Positions 8,472-16,240 of a DNA stretch of 64,000 bases are shown piece by piece (the stretch's first letter is position 1; each line of letters starts with the position of its first letter). This stretch comes from Streptomyces lateritius (GTDB taxonomy: Bacteria; Actinomycetota; Actinomycetes; Streptomycetales; Streptomycetaceae): positions 29,250 through 93,249 of the forward strand of contig NZ_BMTO01000003.1 in the NCBI RefSeq assembly GCF_014649715.1. The letters run 5' to 3'. The position numbers and the translations under genes were made by a program. The notes beneath the pieces are model-generated. The model made no database searches, was not told the origin of the DNA, and saw only the letters and a program-made list of their open reading frames with translations.

Positions 8472-8974
8472 TGCGCACCCCGGTGTACGAGCTGCACATC
8501 CGGCCCATGTTCACCGCGACCGACCGCGACCACATGATCCCCCACGGGCTGAACCTCTGGTCGTACGACGAGGTGGTCGAGCACGCCGAGCACATCCTCG
8601 ACCGTCTGGAGGCCGGGACCATGCCGCCGACAGCCTTCGGCGGGCCGTGGCCACAGGAGTGGATCGATCTCTTCCGACGCTGGAAGGAGGGCGGTCTCAA
8701 GCGCCTGGAGCTCGGTACCGCCGTGATCACGGTCAACCGCTCGCCCAGCACTGTCACGGTCAAGGCGGTAGGCACGTTTCCCGCCGCGGGCTACCAAGGT
8801 TGGCTCCAACTGGAGAGCGAGTCCGACACGGCGAAGACCTACGTCCTGTACTTCGAGCCGCCCGACTCCCCGGTAGCTGGTACAGCCGATGACTTCGAGC
8901 TCAAGGAACGCTACAGCGCCTCTGACACCCGGGCCCTGTTCGTCCATGACAACACCGGCGTCCAGGAGCACTGA
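8471..8974 (+). CDS. Unrecognised protein translationally coupled to the tyrosinase
   Basis: This 167-residue protein begins MRTPVYELHIRPMFTATDRD at an ATG that overlaps the tyrosinase stop codon. I do not recognise the family. The N-terminal half has several His residues (HIRPMF, DRDHMIPHG, HAEHILDRL) and a Trp-rich centre (GPWPQEWIDLFRRWKEGG). The C-terminal half looks beta-rich (AVITVNRSPSTVTVKAVG, GWLQLESESDTAKTYVLYFE). There is no signal peptide or membrane segment. Coupling to the copper oxidase suggests an accessory subunit, perhaps in copper delivery or substrate binding. That role is inferred only from position. Confidence 0.75.
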   Translation: MRTPVYELHIRPMFTATDRDHMIPHGLNLWSYDEVVEHAEHILDRLEAGTMPPTAFGGPWPQEWIDLFRRWKEGGLKRLELGTAVITVNRSPSTVTVKAVGTFPAAGYQGWLQLESESDTAKTYVLYFEPPDSPVAGTADDFELKERYSASDTRALFVHDNTGVQEH

Positions 8975-9082
8975 ACACGTCTACGGATCGCTCGCCCGGA
9001 TTTCCCAAACCGACGGGCGATCCATCACGGACCCTGTCGTCGATCCGCTCACCCGGAATCGCGGCATGACCGAGGAGGGACA

Positions 9083-9515
9083 GTGCAGGCGACAGACCTC
9101 ACAGGCACCTACACCTATCGAAGTTTCCTCGACAGGCCGGAGCCCATCGACGACTTCAACGATCTCAGGTTCGCTCAACTGGAACTCAGGCTGACAGCCA
9201 CTTCGGCGGGCAGTGTGAGCGGTCTGCTGGTCTTCCCAGCGCCGGCGGGCGTGGAACCGTTGGCGATGGAGATGGTCGGGCAGGCGGACGGGACGCCCTT
9301 GGCAATCACGCTCACGGGCGAGGGGGTTCCGGGAACCCCGATCGAAGACTTCCACTACGAGTACGACGGCGTGGTCCTCCGGCACTGGCCGACGGGAGTG
9401 GGCAGCGGATGACGCTCGCCGGAACCGTCCTTCGTGCCAAAGACCACGGCAGCGGCGCCAACCTCGCTAAGCCGGACAGACAGCGAGCTTCCTCGCGGTG
9501 AAGAGGGCGTCCTGA
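9083..9515 (+). pseudogene. Third tyrosinase-operon gene, C-terminus frameshifted
   Basis: A GTG at 9083 with a GAGGAGGGA ribosome site opens a frame of 109 residues (LTGTYTYRSFLDRPEPIDDF, LELRLTATSAGSVSGLLVFP) ending at 9412. The protein sense continues in other frames: LAGTVLRAKDHGSG is encoded just after the stop in the next frame, and a third frame ends with AGQTASFLAVKRAS at 9515. The gene therefore seems to have lost its end through at least two frameshifts. The N-terminal beta-barrel-like repeat pattern resembles the non-catalytic part of larger tyrosinase-like proteins such as PvdP; this comparison comes from memory and is tentative. The first frame could still be translated as a short protein. 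Confidence 0.6.
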
Positions 9516-9577
9516 CCTGCCCGTGGGACTGTAATCGTCGGCCCTGTCACGTAATCGGTGGTAGCGCTGGGCGTCCG

Positions 9578-9676
9578 TCAGCGTAGGAGGATGCGGTGGC
9601 GGAGGAGATTGAAGCCGGCACGTCCGTGCATCTGTCGCCTGATCCTCTTGGTGCGGGTGTTGACGCCTTCGGGGTG
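9578..9676 (-). pseudogene. ISL3-family transposase remnant (extreme C-terminus)
   Basis: The minus strand encodes HPEGVNTRTKRIRRQMHGRA followed by a GFNLLRHRILL ending and a stop. This is the characteristic last 30 residues of ISL3 transposases (the ...EGVNTRIKRI.RQMYGRASF.LLRHRILL... signature). Everything upstream is lost. It is a separate relic from the plus-strand ISL3 piece that follows. Confidence 0.7.
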
Positions 9677-9833
9677 GGGCAAGGTAAGGCCGGCGTTCAC
9701 GGCGGGTCGGTCGATGACGCCGTCTGATCGGCGAGTACTTCGCGGCCGAGCAGCCACTTGTTGGCGCCGCTGCCGGAAGAGCCGTTCGAGACGGGCAGGC
9801 TGTCCACACCGCGGGTCGACCGCTACAGCCAGA

Positions 9834-10100
9834 TCGTTCAGCGCCATCGCCCGAGAACGCCGCGGTCAGGACCTCGCAAGCTGGATGACCCGAGCTCTCG
9901 ACCAGGGCCCCTCACCAGTCCAGGGCTTCGCCGCTTTCCTCCAGAACGACTGGGACGCTGTTGTCAACGGCCTCACCCTCCCCTGGAGCTCCGGCGCCAT
10001 CGAAGGCCAGGTCATACGCATCAAGCTGAGCAAACGCCGGTCATACGGCAGGGCGTCGTTCGCTCTCCTGCGGACCCTCGTCCTGGCCCAGCCGCCATGA
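9834..10100 (+). pseudogene. ISL3-family transposase remnant (C-terminal third)
   Basis: About 88 codons on the plus strand encode RERRGQDLASWMTRALDQGP, FAAFLQNDWDAVVNGLTLPW, SSGAIEGQVIRIK and YGRASFALLRTLVL. This is the end of the DDE_Tnp_ISL3 domain, including the Glu of the EGQV.RIK catalytic segment. The 5' two thirds are missing and I found no terminal inverted repeats. The fragment cuts off the RHS relic on its right. Confidence 0.75.
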
Positions 10101-10242
10101 CCATCACGAAATTTCCGCCACAGCCGTTTTCCAGGAATCGCCATCAGCGTTGCGGACACCCACTTCGACACCGCTGTAGTCCGGGATCCGGTTGGTCATA
10201 GTGATCCGTACCAGAGCTCCCCTGAAAGCCAGCGGCCCCGCG

Positions 10243-10406
10243 AGTAGCTCAGCTCCAGGGGCAGAGCGGGGCCCAGGTTGCGGTTGCCGACCAAGTGGCC
10301 TGCCCAGTGTGATCCGGGCAGTGAACTGGCCGGTACGCTGGTCGACTCCGCCTGCCACCGCGCTGGCGAAGTTCCCGGCCTGGGTGAAGAAACTCGGCGA
10401 ACTCAT
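10243..10406 (-). pseudogene. N-terminal fragment of an RHS-repeat protein
   Basis: From the ATG at 10406 the minus strand encodes MSSPSFFTQAGNFASAVAGG and VDQRTGQFTARITLG. After a one-base shift near 10302 it continues HLVGNRNLGPALPLELSYS. This is the characteristic start of RHS/TcC-like proteins, where LPLxLSYSP follows the first strand. The rest of the gene is gone and ISL3 debris follows. A 30-codon tail in the first frame (from about 10200 down to 10104) is not recognised. Confidence 0.6.
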
Positions 10407-10505
10407 GATGCGGACTCCCTGTGGAGGGGCCGGCATGCGGGTCCTACGAGGTGGGAGCTGATGGCCAAAACTGAGCTGCCGCGCGCACGCTGGAGCTGAG
10501 CGGGC

Positions 10506-11135
10506 TCAGCCGCCGCTGACGAGTTCCCGGGCCCGGGCCACGACCTCGGGCGTCGCCGTGGCCAGGGAGCCGCTGTCGTACGGCGGCTGGGGGCCGTACT
10601 CGGTGAGGAGCTGAATGGCCCGGGCGGTGAGTTCGTCGCTCAGCAACGCGCACAGCCCCAGGGCCATGTCGATACCGGCGGAGATCCCGGCCGCGGTGAT
10701 GATCTTGTCGTGCCGGACGACGCGTTCCGCGGTGTAGGTGGCGCCGAACGTCTCCAGGTCGTCCATCGCCATCCAGTGGGTGGTCGCGGTCTGCCCCTCG
10801 AGCAGCCCCGCTGCCCCGAGGATGAGCGCCCCGGTACAGACCGAGGTGGTGAAGCGGGTCGTCTGGTGAATCCGGCGCACCCAGTCGATGAACTCCGTGT
10901 TGTTCAGCATCAGTCGCGCCCCCGCACCGCCCGGGACGAGCAGCACGTCGCAGGACTCGACCTCCGTGTACCGGTTGGGCACGTCCACCCGCATGGCGCC
11001 CAGCACGTCGGCGATCCGCCCCGGTTCGGGCGCGACGAAGCGCACCCGGGCGTCGGGGACGTTCGCCAGGAGCTGGTACGGGCCGATGGCGTCGAGCGGC
11101 TCGAAGAGCCTGAAGAGCGGGATCACGATGTCCAT
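10506..11135 (-). CDS. DJ-1/PfpI superfamily protein (isonitrile hydratase-like)
   Basis: This 209-residue protein has the DJ-1/PfpI fold. The nucleophile elbow TTSVCTGALILGAAGLLEG places the reactive cysteine at residue 100. LLVPGGAGAR (about 65-74) and the TTHWMAMDDLETFGA segment are typical of the isonitrile hydratase / GlxA N-terminal subgroup. There is no C-terminal AraC domain, so it is more likely an enzyme than a regulator. Known relatives hydrate isonitriles to N-formamides; the substrate here is unknown. The gene stands alone between element debris. The start ATG at 11135 fits the family N-terminus. Confidence 0.85.
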   Translation of the reverse strand: MDIVIPLFRLFEPLDAIGPYQLLANVPDARVRFVAPEPGRIADVLGAMRVDVPNRYTEVESCDVLLVPGGAGARLMLNNTEFIDWVRRIHQTTRFTTSVCTGALILGAAGLLEGQTATTHWMAMDDLETFGATYTAERVVRHDKIITAAGISAGIDMALGLCALLSDELTARAIQLLTEYGPQPPYDSGSLATATPEVVARARELVSGG

Positions 11136-11575
11136 GCCGGGGAGCTTATGCAGGCATCTTCGTTACCTGAGGACGCATCTGCGGACACGCCCAGGCGTGC
11201 GCGGCAGGTTCACGAGAACGGGTGCCGGGCCGCCTCAGCCCGGCTCGACCAGCCAGCCGCCGTGCTGCCGTCGCCTGGTGCACGGCATCGGGGCATCCGG
11301 GGATGGCTGGGCCGGTTGCGCCGCCATGACACCGCACATCTCCGCAGAAGGGCCCGACTTCCCTGCTACGGGCTGGGGGAGTCGGGCCTGGTGGTCTGAC
11401 GCGTCCTTGACCGTCTCCCGCACCTAGCCCGGCGTCTGAACCCGCCCCCAGAGTTGCTACGGCCGGCCGCCATACCGTCCCAGACGGCCGGGTGTTCCTC
11501 CTCGGTGTCCCAGACGATGACGGCGTCGACCGCTCCAGACTTCAGCTCCTTCGCGACTTGATCGTTCTGCCTCTC
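11136..11575. other. Intergenic debris
   Basis: About 440 bases with no intact gene. On the minus strand a run near 11480-11590 reads RFPERQNDQVAKELKSGAVD followed by AVIVWDTEEE. This could be a relic of a resolvase-like or nucleotide-binding protein, but it is too short to assign. It abuts the truncated polyprenyl synthetase. Confidence 0.35.
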
Positions 11576-11944
11576 GGGGAAGCGTTTCAGCTGCGCGACG
11601 ATCTTCTCGGGGTGTTCGGCGACCCGAAGAAGACAGGCAAACCCGTCCTGGACGACCCGCGGGAGGGCAAGAACACCGTCCTCATGGCGCTGACCCGGCA
11701 TAGCGCCACCCCCGGCCAGAACCGCATCCTGCTAAATCTGGTGGAAAACCCGAAGCTGGACGGTGCCGGAGCGGCAAGGGTGCGGGAGGTCATCACCTCG
11801 ACCGGAGCACAGGCCCACGTCGAGGACGTGATCCGCTGCCGCCACCGCGACGCCGTCGAAGCCATCGACGGCGCCCCCATGCCGGAGCCGGTCAAAGCCT
11901 CGCTGCGGACGATCGCTGAACGCGTCGTGGACCGCGCCACCTAG
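11576..11944 (+). pseudogene. C-terminal fragment of a polyprenyl (GGPP-type) synthetase
   Basis: About 122 codons encode GEAFQLRDDLLGVFGDPKKT, GKPVLDDPREGKNTVLMALT and the helical end of a trans-isoprenyl diphosphate synthase. QLRDDLLGVFGD is the second Asp-rich motif (FQxxDDxLD region) and GKPVxDDxREGK is the loop after it. The first Asp-rich motif and the N-terminal two thirds are missing, so it cannot be an active synthase. The frame remains open upstream to 11492, but that part has no similarity to the family. Terpenoid genes are absent nearby. Confidence 0.75.
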
Positions 11945-12184
11945 GAGAGAGTGGTGTCAGGCACAGGTGACAACGCCCTCGTTCCCTCCGCCAGGCTGTG
12001 ACGGAACGGCGTGTGCGCCGGAGGCCTACGGCTCTGAGGCGAGGGATGCTCCAGCGGAGTGCCCTTTCGAGGAATGGGGTTACTGTGCCCATGGGTCCTG
12101 GAACCTGACCGGTGTGTGGGCTGCCATGAGAGGCACCATGCCCATGCTGCGGGGCGCCGAGGCGTTCCATCCTGGTAGCCGTGG

Positions 12185-12616
12185 TCAAGATCGAAGGACG
12201 ACGTCCAGGTGTCGCTGGACCGGCTTGAAGAGTCCGTACGGGATGTACCGCGGGATCTCCGCCAGGGTCACCCAGGCGATCTCGGCGACTTCATCAGCAT
12301 CCGCCACATGCGCGGTCCCGCCGACCACCTCGCAGGCCGTGTACGACACTTGCCGACCGGTGATTGGATGGACCCGCTCGCCCAGCCGAACAACGGCGAC
12401 CACGTCCAGGCCGGCCTCCTCCTTCGTCTCGCGGACCGCCGCTTCCTCGCAGGACTCGCCCGGTTCGACTTTGCCCGCCGGGAACTGCCATGAGAGCTGG
12501 CCCTCTGCAACTCGTCGCCGTACGAGCAGTACGCGACCCTCGTGAACCACAACGGCCCCGGCGACCCGACGCTCAGGTTGAGCATTGCTATGCAGCGACG
12601 CCTCTCGGTCACTCAC
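12185..12616 (-). CDS. NUDIX hydrolase
   Basis: This 143-residue protein has a complete Nudix box: GKVEPGESCEEAAVRETKEE followed by AGL (pattern Gx5Ex7REUxEExGU), which binds the metal and cleaves nucleoside diphosphates linked to another moiety. The first strand AGAVVVHEGRVLLVRRR and the C-terminal IAWVTLAEIPRYIP are typical. Size and layout suit an ADP-ribose or 8-oxo-dGTP pyrophosphatase-like enzyme; the substrate cannot be told from sequence. The GTG at 12616 is taken as start. About 15 residues precede the conserved domain. Confidence 0.85.
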   Translation of the reverse strand: MSDREASLHSNAQPERRVAGAVVVHEGRVLLVRRRVAEGQLSWQFPAGKVEPGESCEEAAVRETKEEAGLDVVAVVRLGERVHPITGRQVSYTACEVVGGTAHVADADEVAEIAWVTLAEIPRYIPYGLFKPVQRHLDVVLRS

Positions 12617-12694
12617 GGCAGGCGCCGTCGTTCGTGACTTTCGCGAGCCCCTTGTTGTTCTGTGATGAGTTGCATGGGCGGGGCTGTCCGATCC

Positions 12695-12940
12695 TCATCC
12701 CTCGAAGAGCATTTCTTCCACCGCGGCCGGCGCCGCTGCCTCCTGCTGTGCGCGCTCGAACTCGAGCTGCCACGCTCGCGCCTCGGCGTAAGCGACGTGG
12801 ACCATGCTGCCCGGACACAGCACCAGTGCCCGGGGCTCGGTCTTGTGGTCCTTGACCGATCCGTACCCGATGCGTTTGGTAGGCAGCAAGGCGTGCGGAA
12901 CGGAGCAAGAGGGGCATGGAGCCTTCGGGAGGGTCGCCAT
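12695..12940 (-). CDS. Small Cys-containing protein of the accessory region
   Basis: From the ATG at 12940 the product is 81 residues. It opens with MATLPKAPCPSCSVPHALLP (a CPSC knuckle), has a further Cys in VLCPGSMVHVAY, and ends in an amphipathic helix (YAEARAWQLEFERAQQEAAA). The pattern suits a small zinc-binding protein of the kind often carried by actinomycete integrative elements. I do not recognise a defined family. The frame is open further upstream to 13150, but that part is Pro/Ser-rich and has no start with a ribosome site. Confidence 0.55.
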   Translation of the reverse strand: MATLPKAPCPSCSVPHALLPTKRIGYGSVKDHKTEPRALVLCPGSMVHVAYAEARAWQLEFERAQQEAAAPAAVEEMLFEG

Positions 12941-13178
12941 GTCAGCAGGATGGCCTAATGAGCCCCGGCGCGGCAGGGAGCGCATGAGCGCGCACTGTGG
13001 CACGTCGGGTCCATCCGTACCTAGGACAGGGGTGCCGATGGATCCAGAGGACTTCTTCGTGAGCCGCCCAGGTGGTTGGTTCGGCGGACAAGGTTCCCCG
13101 ACGCTCGACGTGCAGCTGGTGAGGACTTCACCGCCTGTGTTGGCGACCACCTGACGCTGCCAAGGCCCCTGACAGTGG

Positions 13179-14474
13179 CTATCGCCACGGGGCCTGGGCG
13201 CTCTGGGCCTGCCGGCGGGCGGAGGCGGCGTCGGCGCGGGCCGTGGCCAGGAGGTGGGGGAGTCGACCGGCTGCGTTGGTGTTCCACCAACAGTGGGCGT
13301 CGGGGGAGAAGGCAGCCTTCGGGACGTTGTCGATGGCTTCTTGGTAGACGGTTGGTGAGTCGTGCCAGTCGGTGTCGGCGATCACGTCGAGGGAGCGGCG
13401 TGAGAGGCCGTCGAGGAGGGTGAAGAGCCGGGGGAGGGCGGTCAGGTGGTGCTGGCTACGGCTTGTCTCGCGGACACCGCCCGGGTATTGAACCCAGAGG
13501 AGTTCCTGGGCTGCCCAAGGCAGATCGATCACCTCGCGCCCGTCGTAGGCCACGACCACCCGATCGGCCATCGGCGCAGCGATGCCGGCCACCAATCCTC
13601 GGCCGGTGTGGTGCAGGCGGTCGGCCAGCCGCACCGCCCAGGGCTCGTCCTGAAGATCACGCTTGATCGCATGCTCCAGCACGTCGTGGGCGCGGGCCCA
13701 TCGGGCCGCGACAGGTGAAGGACGGTCGTGCTGTTCGGCATGGGAGAGGTCCATGAGGGCCGTGAGCCACTTCTCGCACCACCGGTCGAAGCCGTACCGG
13801 TAGTCGTAGCGGAGCTGGTCTGACGAAGGGTTCTCCAGTTCCTGTGCCTCGAGGGCTTCTTCGCAGATCTCTTCCCAGGTCTCCTGCCAGGGCAGCCGGA
13901 ACTTTCCAGGCCGGCGACGATGGAAGTCGGAGTGGAGCAGTGAGGCCGTGCCGATCAGCAGGAGTTCTTCCGTGGCCTCCCCGCCGCGGTAGTTGTGGGC
14001 GTGGCGCTCCGCCACCCGGTCCCGGGCCGCTGCCAGGGCCGCGAGCGGTTTGCGTAGGAGGCGGTGGGCGTCTTTCGGGTCACGCCCTCCCGGCCCGCGC
14101 ATCCCGAACGTGAGCACCCCGCAGTAGGCGTCCAGGTCGTGTCCGGCCTCGAGGCGAGCGGCCAGCTTGCCGAGGTCTTCCATGCGTGAGACCAGGTGGC
14201 GGGCCTCGGTGTAGTAGTCCGGAAACGGGTTGGGGCAGCTCTGGCAGCCTCCCGGCTCGGGAACGTCGGCCATGCTGTCGCGGTCCGGAACGCGCAGACT
14301 GACCCCGGCACGCTGGGGAGGTACCCGGAACGCTCTGCAGTCGGCCGACAGGTGGAGCACTGCACCGGTAGCTGCCTTCCACAGTGGTACGTCCATACCA
14401 GCCAGGGGGCCGAGCGGAACGTCATGGGCCGTCGGAAGGGATGCCTCGTTCTGTGCTGCAACGCTCGCGGACAC
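13179..14474 (-). CDS. Unrecognised 431-residue accessory protein
   Basis: I do not recognise this protein. It is soluble, with no signal peptide or membrane helix. The N-terminal part has Cys46 (LHLSADCRAF) and the pair Cys77/Cys80 (PGGCQSCPNPFPDYYTEA), possibly a metal site. The middle is charged and helical, with many Trp and Arg (FRLPWQETWEEICEEALEAQ, YDYRYGFDRWCEKWLTALMD). The C-terminal third contains VVVAYDGREVIDLPWAAQEL and TLLDGLSRRSLDVIADTDWH. Codon use matches its neighbours. It lies next to the tRNA-Pro 3'-end copy at 14835, in cargo position for an integrative element. Function is unknown. Confidence 0.7.
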   Translation of the reverse strand: MSASVAAQNEASLPTAHDVPLGPLAGMDVPLWKAATGAVLHLSADCRAFRVPPQRAGVSLRVPDRDSMADVPEPGGCQSCPNPFPDYYTEARHLVSRMEDLGKLAARLEAGHDLDAYCGVLTFGMRGPGGRDPKDAHRLLRKPLAALAAARDRVAERHAHNYRGGEATEELLLIGTASLLHSDFHRRRPGKFRLPWQETWEEICEEALEAQELENPSSDQLRYDYRYGFDRWCEKWLTALMDLSHAEQHDRPSPVAARWARAHDVLEHAIKRDLQDEPWAVRLADRLHHTGRGLVAGIAAPMADRVVVAYDGREVIDLPWAAQELLWVQYPGGVRETSRSQHHLTALPRLFTLLDGLSRRSLDVIADTDWHDSPTVYQEAIDNVPKAAFSPDAHCWWNTNAAGRLPHLLATARADAASARRQAQSAQAPWR

Positions 14475-14834
14475 GCTCGTGCGCTCCTGCCCTCGGGATG
14501 TCGGATGGGTGCCGCATCAGCCTGTCGTACGGCTGAGGACCGCGGTGTGCCTTTCGCCGATCGAGTGACGGGACAGGCCATCGTGCCGACGGCCGGACCG
14601 GGCTGCGCGTCCCGCCGCAGCACACGGCTCAGCTCACCCGAGCGAGTGGCGAGTGTCACAATCGAGGGAGGTGGCTCCCATCTCGCCGGGGAGTCGAGCA
14701 GTGGAGGTGACGCCTGGTTGGGGACCACGTGGGGACCAGCATTGCCGCACGCTGGTGCACGGCACGTGTGTTCATGCACGTTAGCCGTCCTCAAATAGCG
14801 GCACATGTCCCAATTGTGGCCCTGGCGCAGCCAT
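14475..14834. other. Element end with GGGGACCA direct repeats
   Basis: About 360 bases without a gene. At 14718-14740 the motif TTGGGGACCA occurs twice in direct orientation, 11 bases apart. The same doublet is present at 60871-60892. In both places it lies about 115 bases before a copy of the tRNA-Pro 3' end. This is what arm-type integrase or excisionase sites look like. The promoter of the minus-strand gene ending at 13179 should also be here. Confidence 0.45.
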
Positions 14835-14944
14835 CTGGGAGTCAAGGGGTCGCAGGTTCAAATCCTGTCGTCCCGACTCGAAAGAGTCGCAGATCAAGGG
14901 GCCGTTTCAGAGCAATCTGAAACGGCCCCTTGATCGTTCTGGGG
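14835..14944 (+). repeat. tRNA-Pro 3'-end copy A (attachment-site scar)
   Basis: This 110-base segment is nearly identical to the 3' half of the intact tRNA-Pro gene at 59022 plus its downstream terminator. It covers the anticodon 3' stem, T arm, acceptor 3' strand and the GCAA-loop hairpin. The 5' half of the tRNA is missing, so it is a scar left by site-specific integration (an attR-type site). It marks the border between accessory DNA on the left and core genes on the right. Confidence 0.8.
14892..14935. terminator. Strong hairpin with GCAA tetraloop
   Basis: A perfect 20-base-pair stem (GATCAAGGGGCCGTTTCAGA and its complement) closes on a GCAA tetraloop. Related hairpins follow the other two tRNA-Pro 3'-end copies, so this is the tRNA terminator carried along with the att segment. 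Confidence 0.8.
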
Positions 14945-15037
14945 AGGCTCGGCGGCAGCGGTGGCCTCTTGATCGATTTCGGGTCCGGCTGCGGCATCAG
15001 GGCCGTGCGTCGGAAGAAATCCGGTGACGCGTGCGAC

Positions 15038-15059
15038 GGACGCGTCCCCTCGCCCCGTA
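15038..15059 (+). promoter_or_regulatory. ECF-type promoter motif upstream of the transglycosylase
   Basis: GGAC at 15038-15041 and CGTA at 15056-15059 are separated by exactly 14 bases and followed by GAGCAGA. The same arrangement (GCGACGGAC, 14 bases, CGTAGAGCAGA) lies before the mce operon. The -10-like CGTA lies 46 bases before the ATG here and 45 there. GGAAC/CGT-type pairs are the hallmark of ECF sigma promoters. Confidence 0.55.
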
Positions 15060-15101
15060 GAGCAGACGGCAGGAGCCGAGCGATGGGGAGGGGACCGACA
15101 T

Positions 15102-16181
15102 ATGGCGCGGCAGATTACGGGACGAGTACACAGGCGGGTCGGGGCCACGGCGGTCGTCGCGGCGGCCCTGGCGGCGCTGACCGGGTCGCAGGCGCCGGGG
15201 ATCGCGGCGCGGGCCGCCGCGCCGCAGGTCGGTGCGGCGTCGGACGCGGAGACTCCGGGGGACGCGTACTACTTCAGCGAGCTGCCCCCGCTCCGGGTGC
15301 ACAACCCGGTGCCGTCCGAGCCTTCCGTGCCCGGGGCGCGCTCCGCCGAGGGCTCCGGCTTCGTGACCGGCCGCGGGGCGCTGCCCGCCACCGTCCTCGC
15401 CGCGTACCGGCGGGCGGAGGCGGCGCTCGCGCGGAGCGCCCCGGGCTGCGCTCTGCGCTGGCAACTGCTCGCCGCCGTCGGCCAGGTGGAGTCGGGCCAG
15501 GCGCGGGGCGGCAGGGTGGACGCGGACGGCACCACGTACGCGCCCATCATCGGGCCGCAGTTGAACGGTCGCGGCTTCGCACTGATCCGCGACACCGACG
15601 ACGGCGCCCACGACGGCGACCCGTCCTACGACCACGCCGTCGGACCGATGCAGTTCATACCCTCGACCTGGGCCCGGTGGGGGGCCGACGGCAACGGCGA
15701 CGGCCGGTCCGACCCCCACAACGTCCACGACGCGGCGCTCGCGGCGGCGGGCTATCTGTGCGCGGGCGCCCGAGACCTCTCCCGGCCCCTGGACCTGGAA
15801 CGCGCGATCCTCTCCTACAACCGGTCCCGGGCGTACCTGCGGGTCGTCCTCGCCTGGTACGGCTATTACAGGGGCGGCCACCAGGTGGTTCCGGACGCGG
15901 GCGGCGCCGGCTCGGGTACGGATTCCGGTACGGGTACGGGTACGAGTTCGGGCTCGCGTACCGGCGGGGCGTCACCCTCACCCTCACCCACGCCCTCGCC
16001 CTCGCCGCCTACGCGTTCGCCCTCGCGCCCGGAGGCGCCCGAGCCGTCGTCCTCGCCCTCGTCGCCGAAGCCCTCCCCGTCCGCCCCGAAGCCTCTTCCG
16101 TCCCGGATCACCGTCCCCGACGTGGGGCTGCCCACCGGCGGCGTACCGACGGAGCCGGACGCCCTCCCCGGCAACGTTTAG
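15102..16181 (+). CDS. Secreted lytic transglycosylase (SLT/MltB-like)
   Basis: This 359-residue exported protein has a signal peptide (Arg-rich start, then VGATAVVAAALAALTGSQAP). The catalytic domain of about residues 95-260 contains LRWQLLAAVGQVESGQARGG with the catalytic Glu, followed by YDHAVGPMQFIPSTWARWGA and NVHDAALAAAGYLCA. These are the standard MltB/SLT_2 motifs. The end (about 265-359) is Ser/Pro/Thr/Gly-rich and low in complexity, probably a wall-spanning linker. It should cleave the MurNAc-GlcNAc bond of peptidoglycan to give 1,6-anhydro ends. The ATG at 15102 follows a GGGGAGGGG ribosome site. It shares a promoter-like motif with the mce operon. Confidence 0.88.
   Translation: MARQITGRVHRRVGATAVVAAALAALTGSQAPGIAARAAAPQVGAASDAETPGDAYYFSELPPLRVHNPVPSEPSVPGARSAEGSGFVTGRGALPATVLAAYRRAEAALARSAPGCALRWQLLAAVGQVESGQARGGRVDADGTTYAPIIGPQLNGRGFALIRDTDDGAHDGDPSYDHAVGPMQFIPSTWARWGADGNGDGRSDPHNVHDAALAAAGYLCAGARDLSRPLDLERAILSYNRSRAYLRVVLAWYGYYRGGHQVVPDAGGAGSGTDSGTGTGTSSGSRTGGASPSPSPTPSPSPPTRSPSRPEAPEPSSSPSSPKPSPSAPKPLPSRITVPDVGLPTGGVPTEPDALPGNV
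16157..16178 (+). promoter_or_regulatory. Possible weak copy of the GGAC-N14-CGT motif before the sigma gene
   Basis: GGAC at 16157-16160 and CGTT at 16175-16178 are again 14 bases apart, inside the last codons of the transglycosylase and 66 bases before the sigma-factor ATG. The -10 part differs from the two stronger copies (CGTTTAG instead of CGTAGAG). It may reflect weak autoregulation, or chance. Confidence 0.3.
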
Positions 16182-16240
16182 GCCTCACTCGCGTACACCC
16201 CCCTCCCAACAGCCGATACTCGGCGGTAACCTCCCCGGGC

